This document shows positions 57,535 through 64,000 of a DNA stretch of 64,000 nucleotides, in pieces; positions within the stretch are counted from its first letter, which is position 1, and the number at the start of each line of letters is the position of its first letter. Source of the stretch: Gloeobacter violaceus PCC 7421 (GTDB lineage Bacteria > Cyanobacteriota > Cyanobacteriia > Gloeobacterales > Gloeobacteraceae). The stretch is taken from assembly GCF_000011385.1 (NCBI RefSeq), contig NC_005125.1, positions 3,844,001 through 3,908,000 on the forward strand. The letters are read 5' to 3'. The notes beneath the pieces were generated by a model, which searched no databases, had not been told where the DNA came from, and was given only the letters and a program-made list of their open reading frames with translations. A program made the translations under genes and the position numbers.

Positions 57535-59862
57535 ATGAGCCACTCTCTGTTCGCTGGTCCGTGGCGCGGCGGTTCTTTGAAGTGGCTGGCTTTCTATAGG
57601 CCGGTACTGGACGCGCCGGTCTGGTTTCTGCTGGCTGTGCTGTCGCTCACTGCCGTTTTGGGAGTGCGCTTTTACAGCGAGCCGCGACTGTCGGTGGGGA
57701 CGCGCGTCGATCGGGCGATCGTCGCCCCGCGCACCGTCGAGGTCACCGACCGCTCCGAGACCGAAAAAGCCCGCCGCGAGGCGAGCCGCGCCGCCGTGAA
57801 GGTGTACGACTACGATCCGCTGGTAGATGCCCAGGTGCGCGATCGCCTCGACGACCTGCTCACCGAGGGCGATCAGATCGTCGCGACTGCCGGCAAGCTG
57901 CCCTACCTCAATCCCGGTATCCTCACCAGCGAAGCTCAGCAGTACCTGCGCGCGATGCCCCAGGCGGGCTGGCGGCGCCTCAAGCAACTGGCCTTCTCCC
58001 CAGGCACACCTTTAGCTGAGACTTTGCCGACCCTCGATCGTCAGATCCTTGCCAGTCTCAGTAATCGGCGCGAGGGCGGTGAACTCGATAATTTAATCGT
58101 GGCGATTGAGCGCTCCCGTCTGGCCTACGGTCAAGCGCTCTCGCGCCTGCGCACCGCCCCTATCGTCTTTCAGGACCGGCTTTTGGGGCTGACTCCCGCC
58201 CAGTGGCAGGACGTAGCTGACCAGGCCCGCCTGGTCACCCGTCGGCTTCTGGCGATTGGCATCGTTCCCAAACTCGATCCGGAGCTGCGCGAAAAGGGGA
58301 TCACCGCCCAACTGCCCGCAAATTTTGATATTCTCCAGCGCCGGATCGCCACCGATCTGGTGCTTTCGGTGCTCACACCCAATCTGCGCGTCGACCCGCT
58401 CCAGACCCTGCGCGAGGCGGAGCAAAGCGTTCAGAACGTCGAGGATATCCGCATCAAGATTCAAAAGGGTCAGGTGTTGCTGGACAAAGGGGATACGGTG
58501 ACCCCCCGCTGGTTTGCGATTCTCGATCAGCTCGATCTGACCCAGCGTGGGATCAACTGGCCGGAACTGGGCTTGCTCGCGGTGATCCAGATTGTCGCCT
58601 TCTCGACTTTTCTGGGCATCGACAAGCGGCTGGGCCGCGCCTGTCTGTGCAAGCGCGACTATCTGCTGACGCTGGTGGTCGCCTTGGGCACGGCGATTAT
58701 CGGGGTGATCATCGGCAACAGTTGGGGCTGGGGAGGCTTTTTGCCCTTTATCGCCGCCGGATTGCTGCTGGGCAACTTTTATGGCTCGCTGCGCGGCAGC
58801 GTTGCCCTGTTGGCCCTGGCGGTGCCCTTCTGGTATGGCCTGGCTTTGCCGCCGGCGATCTTCTGGCCGGTGCTGGCGGGCGGTCTGGTGGCGGCGGTGC
58901 AGGTGGGCCGCCTGCGCTCGCGCGAGGAGATGGCCTTTTTGGGGGTACTCGCCGCCGCTGTCCAGGGCGGCGTCTACGCCCTGCTCAATCTGGTTTTCCC
59001 GGCGGGCTACGACTGGCGCGAACTGCTCATTCACACGGGCGAGATGTTCGGCGGCGGCCTGGTCTGCAGCATCGTGGCCCTCGGGGCCAGCCCCTATCTG
59101 GAGCGGCTGTTCGATGTCGTGACGCCAGTGCGCCTCTCTGAACTGGCCAATCCCAACCAGCCTTTGCTGAAGCGCCTGGCCACCGAGGCTCCCGGCACCT
59201 TCCAGCACACCCTGTTTGTCGCCAACCTGGCGGAGGCTGCCGCCCGCTGCCTGGGGGACAACGCCGATCTGGTGCGCACGGGCACCCTCTACCACGACAT
59301 CGGCAAGATGGTCCGCCCCCGCTACTTTATCGAAAACCAGATGGGGCTTCCCAACCCCCACCTGCAACTGGACGATCCCTGGCGCTCGGCGGCCGTCATC
59401 CGCGATCACGTCACCGACGGTCTCAAACTGGCCCGCCGCCACGGTTTGCCCCAGGTGATCCAGAGTTTTATTCCCGAACATCAGGGCACCATCCGCATCG
59501 CCTATTTCCACCACCAGGCCTGCGAAGAAGTGGGCGCCGAAAACATTCGCGACGAAGACTTTACTTACCCCGGCCCGACGCCCCAATCGCGCGAGACCGG
59601 GTTGGTGATGCTTGCCGATGCCTGCGAGGCGGCCCTGCGTTCGCTCAAAGACGTCACCGAGCCCGAGGCGGTGGCGATGGTGCAGCGCATCCTCGCGGCC
59701 CGCTGGCGCGAGGGCCAACTCAAAGACTCGGATCTTAAAGAAGAAGAGTTGCCCTTGATAGCCAAAACCTTTGTCAAAGTTTGGAAGGAGCAGAACCACC
59801 AGCGCATCCGCTACCCCGCCGCCTGCACCGGCCAGACCGAGTTTCAGCCTGCCCGCCGATAA
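57535..59862 (+). CDS. pgpH: PgpH-type 7TM-HD c-di-AMP phosphodiesterase
   Basis: 775 residues. An N-terminal membrane helix and a roughly 300-residue extracytoplasmic domain are followed by seven hydrophobic segments (about 345-530) and a C-terminal HD domain with HTLFVANLAEAAARCLGDN near 560, TGTLYHDIGKM, FIPEHQGTIRIAYF and LADACEAALRS motifs. This is the 7TM-7TMR-HD architecture of PgpH, which hydrolyses cyclic di-AMP in the cytoplasm. GGGAG seven bases before ATG 57535 supports the start. Tied to osmotic or day/night responses in other bacteria; inference here. Confidence 0.88.
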   Translation: MSHSLFAGPWRGGSLKWLAFYRPVLDAPVWFLLAVLSLTAVLGVRFYSEPRLSVGTRVDRAIVAPRTVEVTDRSETEKARREASRAAVKVYDYDPLVDAQVRDRLDDLLTEGDQIVATAGKLPYLNPGILTSEAQQYLRAMPQAGWRRLKQLAFSPGTPLAETLPTLDRQILASLSNRREGGELDNLIVAIERSRLAYGQALSRLRTAPIVFQDRLLGLTPAQWQDVADQARLVTRRLLAIGIVPKLDPELREKGITAQLPANFDILQRRIATDLVLSVLTPNLRVDPLQTLREAEQSVQNVEDIRIKIQKGQVLLDKGDTVTPRWFAILDQLDLTQRGINWPELGLLAVIQIVAFSTFLGIDKRLGRACLCKRDYLLTLVVALGTAIIGVIIGNSWGWGGFLPFIAAGLLLGNFYGSLRGSVALLALAVPFWYGLALPPAIFWPVLAGGLVAAVQVGRLRSREEMAFLGVLAAAVQGGVYALLNLVFPAGYDWRELLIHTGEMFGGGLVCSIVALGASPYLERLFDVVTPVRLSELANPNQPLLKRLATEAPGTFQHTLFVANLAEAAARCLGDNADLVRTGTLYHDIGKMVRPRYFIENQMGLPNPHLQLDDPWRSAAVIRDHVTDGLKLARRHGLPQVIQSFIPEHQGTIRIAYFHHQACEEVGAENIRDEDFTYPGPTPQSRETGLVMLADACEAALRSLKDVTEPEAVAMVQRILAARWREGQLKDSDLKEEELPLIAKTFVKVWKEQNHQRIRYPAACTGQTEFQPARR

Positions 59863-59891
59863 TTGGGCTGTGATAGGCTGATTAAGCGCAA

Positions 59892-59965
<74 letters not shown>

Positions 59966-59983
59966 TACCAATTTCAAATGCCG

Positions 59984-60020
59984 AAAGCTGCTGAAGAGGC
60001 AGCTTTTCTGCTTTTTCAGG
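59984..60020 (+). terminator. Rho-independent terminator after tRNA-Pro
   Basis: AAAGCTGC-TGAAGAG-GCAGCTTT hairpin followed by TCTGCTTTTTC. An outer stem CCGAAAGC with GCTTTCGG further downstream could extend it. Confidence 0.65.
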
Positions 60021-60091
60021 ACGGCTTTCGGCCTTCTTTAATTGGGCCGGATCGTTGAAACCCAGGCTACGACCCGCATCACCGGCAGCAA

Positions 60092-61432
60092 TTAGCCCCC
60101 CTGCCCCCCCTCGAAGCGCAATACCTGCCCGGAGCGGGTGCGGCGGTAGTCGACAGCGGCCACCAGTTCGCCTTGGGCGTCGAATAGGGCGATAAGACCG
60201 GCGCGGTTGCCCAGTTGCATCGTATCGGGCCGCGCGCGTGTCACGAGCACCCGACGGGTCTCACCGGAAGCAATCGTGCCTGTGAGCGCTTCGGGACGAT
60301 TCGCTCGGTCGCGCAGTTGCCAACCCGTGAGATCGATAGGCTGGGTTGAGACGTTTTGCAGTTCCACCCACTCTTCGTCGGAATCGCCCCGTCCGGGATT
60401 GGGCAGCGCCGCAACGATCACCAGCGGCCCATCGGCTTTGCGCGCCGCGGCGCGCGGGCGGACAACCGTGCGATCCATCGGAACCTCGCGCCCATCCTCA
60501 TCGCCCAAAAATTCGGGGTAAAACGAACGGATAAAATCGCCGCGGCTGCCCTGGGGGGTCGTGCTGCGGTAGAGCACCAGGTTGTAGCGCGCGCCGTTGA
60601 TCGTTGTCTGACGCTTTTCCTGGCGCAATAGACCCTGTTCACTTTCGTAGAAGGCAACCGTTCCCATGGCGATTTCGCACTCCGGGCTAGTGCCCACGAA
60701 AAAGCCGCCCTTTTTCTTGAAAAGGCGGGCGAGGGTTTCGCCGCCCATATTCTTGAGTTCCCATTCCATCTGCAGCGTCACGACGTTCGGGTTGTCGGGG
60801 GTCTCCTCACCCCGCAGATCGTACTTATAGCCCAAAAAATTCACCCGCCCGAACTTTTCATCCAGAAAGAACTTGATCCAGTTGTGGTAGCCGGAAATTT
60901 CCCCCAAATTTTCAGCCCCGCCAAAGCGCGTGTCGTACTTGGCCTCGCCTACGAATACGTGCTCAAAACCGCTGCAATATTCCTGGGATTTGCCCTGGAA
61001 ATAGTTAGTAAATAGCTCAAACCAGATGCGCCGCAAGGCGGCCATAAACTGCACCTCACTCAGGTTGCGGCCCAGATCCCCATTGATGTACTCGCGCGCC
61101 AGACGCACCGGGACCGTCTCACGGATCACCTCCAGGTAGTCCTGGATTTCTTCTTCTTCGCCCGAGTCGTAGGATTCCGCCACCCGGGCAGTGGTCGCAT
61201 AGTTGTCCAACAGCGCAATAAACGCCGCGTAGGTCGGCTTGCGCAGTTTGGCCTCCTCCACTTTTGCAAACAGCGGTCCGGCCGCCAGATCCAAACTGCG
61301 CTTGCCGCTGGCGCGCACCTGCGCGTCCAGGAAGACTTCGGCCTGTGGGTCGGCCCATTCGCCCGCCTCGTTGCGCTGAGTCACTGTGAATCGGTTCTCG
61401 TCGCTGTCCCAGAGCTTTTGATAGATAGTCAT
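60092..61432 (-). CDS. EndoU (XendoU-type) endoribonuclease with C-terminal lamin-tail domain
   Basis: 446 residues. Residues about 1-330 resemble the eukaryotic XendoU family of uridylate-specific endoribonucleases rather than bacterial CdiA-type EndoU toxins: CSGFEHVFVGEAK near 157 (first catalytic His), SGYHNWIKFFLDEKFGRVNFLGY near 180 (second His), and KKKGGFFVGTSPECEIAMGTVAF near 250 (Lys region). Residues about 335-446 are a lamin-tail (LTD) domain (VIVAALPNPGRGDSDEEWVELQNVS...LTGWQLRDR), often attached to nucleases. No signal peptide. GGAGG nine bases before ATG 61432 supports the start. Target RNA unknown. Confidence 0.8.
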   Translation of the reverse strand: MTIYQKLWDSDENRFTVTQRNEAGEWADPQAEVFLDAQVRASGKRSLDLAAGPLFAKVEEAKLRKPTYAAFIALLDNYATTARVAESYDSGEEEEIQDYLEVIRETVPVRLAREYINGDLGRNLSEVQFMAALRRIWFELFTNYFQGKSQEYCSGFEHVFVGEAKYDTRFGGAENLGEISGYHNWIKFFLDEKFGRVNFLGYKYDLRGEETPDNPNVVTLQMEWELKNMGGETLARLFKKKGGFFVGTSPECEIAMGTVAFYESEQGLLRQEKRQTTINGARYNLVLYRSTTPQGSRGDFIRSFYPEFLGDEDGREVPMDRTVVRPRAAARKADGPLVIVAALPNPGRGDSDEEWVELQNVSTQPIDLTGWQLRDRANRPEALTGTIASGETRRVLVTRARPDTMQLGNRAGLIALFDAQGELVAAVDYRRTRSGQVLRFEGGQGG

Positions 61433-61623
61433 GGTTTGCCGCCTCCCGCACGGTGGATATATTTCACCGCCATTGCCTCTTTCTAGCGACATTGCAGCGA
61501 GAATATGCCGGGTCGGCCATGGGTGCGCAACAATTTGGACCACCTGTCTCCCTGTTCAACGTGGCAGCCACCCGGATTTTGCCCATAGACTGAAGAGCGG
61601 TTTTTCACCGGACGACAGGCTCT

Positions 61624-62982
61624 ATGGCGATCATCATTGCAGCCCCGGCGAGCGGCACCGGCAAGACGACGATAACCCTCGCTCTGCTTGCCTACCTCAA
61701 GGCCCACGCCTTGCGGGTGCGCTCGTTCAAGGTCGGCCCCGATTATATCGACCCGATGTTCCACGCCGCCGTCACCGGCCAGGGCTGCGTCAATCTCGAC
61801 TTGTTTTTGACCGACGAACCGTTCGTGCGCGCCACCTACCACCACCACTGCCGGGGCCAGCAGGCGGCCGTGATCGAAGGGGTAATGGGGCTATTCGACG
61901 GACGGGCGGGTCAGGGCGATTTTGCCAGCACCGCCCACGTCGCCCGCCTGTTGCGCTTGCCGGTGATCCTGGTCATCGATGGATCGGGGGCCGGCTTTTC
62001 GGTGGCGGCCACCCTCTACGGATTTCGCCGCTTCGACCCGCGCGTGCGCATCGCCGGGGTGATCCTCAACCGGGTGGGCTCCGAGCGCCACGCCCAAATC
62101 CTCTCTGAGGCTGTGCGCAGCCAGGGTCTCGAACTATTGGGAACCGTCTACAAAGACGAAACGATCGCCCTGCCGCACCGCCACCTGGGATTGGTGCCGG
62201 TGGAGGAACTGTCCGACTTTCGGCGCACCCAGCAGCAGTTGGCTGCCCTCGCCGAGCGCTCCTTCGACTGGCAGAAATTGCTGCCGCTGGTGGCCATCCA
62301 ACCTACCGCCCCCGCCCCGGCGCGCTGGGAAGCGGAGCCATTGCCGCCGGTGCGCATCGCCGTCGCCCGCGACCGGGCCTTCAGCTTCTACTACCAGGAC
62401 AATCTGGAATTGCTCGCGGCCCTGGGGGCGCAGCTGGAGACCTTTTCGCCTTTGGCCGGCGAGTGGCCCGATTGCCGGGGTTACTTGTTGGGAGGCGGTT
62501 TTCCCGAGCTGTGCGCGGGCGAACTCAGCGCAAAAACCCGCTTCTGGGAAGGACTGCGGGGGGCGGTGGCCCGTGGGGTGCCCCTCTATGCCGAGTGCGG
62601 CGGGTTGATGGTGCTGGGCGAAGCGCTGCGCACCCCCGAGGGCCGCTCCCACCCGATGGCGGGCATCCTGGAGGCCAGTTGCTGGATGGGCAAACGCACG
62701 GTACTGGGCTACCGGGTGGCCACGGCTTTGCACAGTTCCTGCGCCGTCGAAGCCGGCAGACAGTTGCGCGGCCACCTGTTTCACCGCTCGCGCATGGAAC
62801 CCCAGCCGGGCGCGCCGCTGTGGCAACTCGACGACGATGAGCAAGAAGGCTGGGTGCGCGGCAATCTGCACGCTTCGTATCTGCACCTGCACTGGGGTAC
62901 CCAGGCGTGGGCGGCCCGCCGCTTCGTGCGCCGCTGTCTGGCGGTCGCTTTCGAGGGAAAATCCACCCCGGCCCGCTTCTGA
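61624..62982 (+). CDS. cbiA: Cobyrinate a,c-diamide synthase
   Basis: Amidates cobyrinic acid at positions a and c in cobalamin synthesis, using ATP and glutamine. 452 residues, usual length. The P-loop-type IIIAAPASGTGKTT at the N-terminus, KVGPDYIDPMFH near 36 and VIEGVMGLFDG near 84 are CbiA/CobB motifs. The C-terminal glutaminase domain has Cys in YAECGGLMVLGE near 326 and His-containing LHASYLHLHW at the end. Cyanobacteria make pseudocobalamin with such enzymes. No other cobalamin genes are adjacent. Confidence 0.93.
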   Translation: MAIIIAAPASGTGKTTITLALLAYLKAHALRVRSFKVGPDYIDPMFHAAVTGQGCVNLDLFLTDEPFVRATYHHHCRGQQAAVIEGVMGLFDGRAGQGDFASTAHVARLLRLPVILVIDGSGAGFSVAATLYGFRRFDPRVRIAGVILNRVGSERHAQILSEAVRSQGLELLGTVYKDETIALPHRHLGLVPVEELSDFRRTQQQLAALAERSFDWQKLLPLVAIQPTAPAPARWEAEPLPPVRIAVARDRAFSFYYQDNLELLAALGAQLETFSPLAGEWPDCRGYLLGGGFPELCAGELSAKTRFWEGLRGAVARGVPLYAECGGLMVLGEALRTPEGRSHPMAGILEASCWMGKRTVLGYRVATALHSSCAVEAGRQLRGHLFHRSRMEPQPGAPLWQLDDDEQEGWVRGNLHASYLHLHWGTQAWAARRFVRRCLAVAFEGKSTPARF

Positions 62983-63037
62983 AGGCCACCGGTTGATAGG
63001 ATAGTCGCCAAACGGTTTGCGCTGAGCGGAGGCCCGG

Positions 63038-63733
63038 GTGCTCCTATCGATCCTGCGGGAAGTAGTCGCCGATGGCCTGCTCGCCGTGGTGCTGAGCTTT
63101 TTGTTCTGGGCGATGTGGCAGTGCCCGATCGAGCTGACCGCCCTGCTGGTAGTCACGGTGATTGGCGCACTGCGGCTGATGCGGCCCGTATGGGTCAGGC
63201 TCGCCGGTCGGATGCACCTGCGCTTCAACCAGTGGGTGGAGTGGCCTATCTGGCGGCGGGTGGCCTCGGTGCACGAGGCGGGGCACCTCATCGTCGCCCA
63301 CCGCCTTGGGGTGCCGGTCGCAGGCTACGCGCTTACCCCGGCGGCAAGTTACCTCCACCAGCACTGCGGCGCCACTTACTTCCAACACCACCCCGACCCA
63401 GGCGATCCCAAACAGTTGCTGCGCACCCTCACCGTGCTGGTGGCCGGCAAAGTGAGCGAAGAACTGGTGCTCGGTAAGTCGGTGGGAGCCGGTCATGATT
63501 TGCGCACGCTGGCACAGTGGGCTGCGCTCATCGACGCCGGACTCGAAGCCCAGGGCCGTTCCCCCGTGGGTGCCGGGTTTTGGCAGCAGGCCTGCGAGGC
63601 GGAGGCTCGCCAACTGCTCAAAGTCGACGCGCCGCTGATCGAGCAGGTAGCGGACGGCATGCGCCGCCACGTTCCGGTCGACGCGTTGCTGGCGGCGGTC
63701 GACCGCGCCCGGCAGCCGGCGACCTGCGCGTAG
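63038..63733 (+). CDS. Stand-alone M41/FtsH-like membrane metallopeptidase domain
   Basis: 231 residues. Two N-terminal hydrophobic segments (about 8-30 and 32-52) anchor it in the membrane. HEAGHLIVAHRLGVPV near residue 81 is a zinc motif, and the segment GKVSEELVLGKSVGAGHDL near 145 matches the FtsH pattern (GRVAEELIFG...SNDL) with the third ligand Asp. The AAA+ ATPase domain of FtsH is absent. The alternative is an M50-like or other HExxH protease. GTG at 63038 has GGAGG six bases upstream. Likely cleaves small membrane proteins without ATP-driven unfolding; inferred. Confidence 0.75.
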   Translation: MLLSILREVVADGLLAVVLSFLFWAMWQCPIELTALLVVTVIGALRLMRPVWVRLAGRMHLRFNQWVEWPIWRRVASVHEAGHLIVAHRLGVPVAGYALTPAASYLHQHCGATYFQHHPDPGDPKQLLRTLTVLVAGKVSEELVLGKSVGAGHDLRTLAQWAALIDAGLEAQGRSPVGAGFWQQACEAEARQLLKVDAPLIEQVADGMRRHVPVDALLAAVDRARQPATCA

Positions 63734-63753
63734 GTCCGGTTTCGGGGGATACT

Positions 63754-63781
63754 GACACCGGACACCCGACACCCGACACCC
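63754..63781 (+). repeat. Four tandem heptamers (GACACCC) abutting a start codon
   Basis: GACACCG followed by three GACACCC copies, ending directly at the ATG of the next gene at 63782. There is no Shine-Dalgarno sequence in the gap, and no in-frame ATG, GTG or TTG upstream before a stop. Confidence 0.85.
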
Positions 63782-64000
63782 ATGTTCGAGGTCGAAAAAA
63801 AGTACCGCCTGCCCCGAGCGCAGCGAGACGCCCTGCAACACAAGCTCACTGAGTGCTACGGCCCGCCTCGGGTGCTGCGCGAGGAGGACGTGCACGGGTT
63901 TACCAGCCCCGAGAAGCATTACCTGCGACTGCGTGCAAGCGGCGACAGCCTCAAGCTCATCGCTAAAGGACCGACCCAACTGAGCGCCGACGGCATCCGC
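63782..64000 (+). CDS. CYTH-domain protein (partial, runs off the window)
   Basis: First 73 codons only. MFEVEKKYRLPRAQRD has the E-x-E-K signature of CYTH phosphatases and class IV adenylate cyclases, followed by a DVHGFTSPEKHYLRLRASGD segment. The family binds triphosphate-containing substrates, acting as thiamine triphosphatase or inorganic triphosphatase. The start follows four heptamer repeats directly and has no Shine-Dalgarno site. The rest lies beyond position 64000. Confidence 0.8.
   Translation, partial: MFEVEKKYRLPRAQRDALQHKLTECYGPPRVLREEDVHGFTSPEKHYLRLRASGDSLKLIAKGPTQLSADGIR

Noticed and set aside
58093-59799. 568-codon minus-strand frame opposite pgpH
   Set aside because: The plus-strand product has clear HD and 7TM features, so the antisense frame is incidental.

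Overview
The window (about 62% GC by eye, few A/T-rich stretches, several GTG/TTG starts with Shine-Dalgarno sites) looks like the chromosome of a deep-branching cyanobacterium, most likely Gloeobacter. The main evidence is a divergent lipoprotein-type PsbO of photosystem II, a cyanobacterial short protein starting MLHRKIYQL, a DUF39 homocysteine-synthesis protein, an apocarotenoid-oxygenase-like enzyme, and the DUF1822/DUF928/CHAT families. The genus assignment is from memory of these proteins, not from a search. No complete insertion sequence, prophage or CRISPR array was seen.

Layout. 0-10 kb: a GH13 amylase-type enzyme, a large protein of unknown function with a charged coiled-coil tail, a PIN toxin with an unusual fused antitoxin, then ileS with a glycosyltransferase. 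10-15 kb: a methyltransferase with two small unknown genes, a gene broken by three frameshifts, a MerR-type regulator with its own recognisable promoter, and a PlsC-like acyltransferase. 15.3-28 kb (all minus strand): the most striking block. It holds an alternative sigma factor, a DUF1822 protein, a lone PAS protein, a 1682-residue caspase/STAND-ATPase/WD40 protein, a secreted DUF928 protein and a secreted TPR-CHAT protein, preceded by the remnant of a subtilisin-family protease that has lost its catalytic domain.

28-42 kb: housekeeping and envelope genes: gpsA, a small DUF6888/DUF6887-like pair, pyrC, an ABC exporter, a DUF39 protein, an orphan conflict-type GTPase, an orphan histidine kinase, a ZIP metal transporter under a Zur-like box, and a pheophytinase-like hydrolase. 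42-55 kb: a repeat-containing secreted protein, a TonB-dependent receptor, the grxC-gshB pair, two M16 peptidases in one transcription unit (one active, one without zinc ligands), a matrixin-like protein with every catalytic residue replaced, a carotenoid oxygenase and truB. 55-64 kb: psbO, fabH, a PgpH-type c-di-AMP phosphodiesterase, tRNA-Pro(CGG), a eukaryote-type EndoU ribonuclease fused to a lamin-tail domain, cobyrinate a,c-diamide synthase, a stand-alone M41-type membrane protease, and the start of a CYTH-domain gene whose start codon directly abuts a heptanucleotide tandem repeat.

How the genes may work together. The 15-27 kb block combines a transcription factor, a sensor-like module, an NTP-driven scaffold with a caspase domain and a separase/caspase-like (CHAT) protein aimed outside the cytoplasm. 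I infer a regulated proteolytic signalling programme, either stress, immunity or cell death. This is the best candidate for an undescribed system here. Proteolysis is a theme across the window: caspase, CHAT, S8 remnant, M16 pair, dead matrixin and M41.
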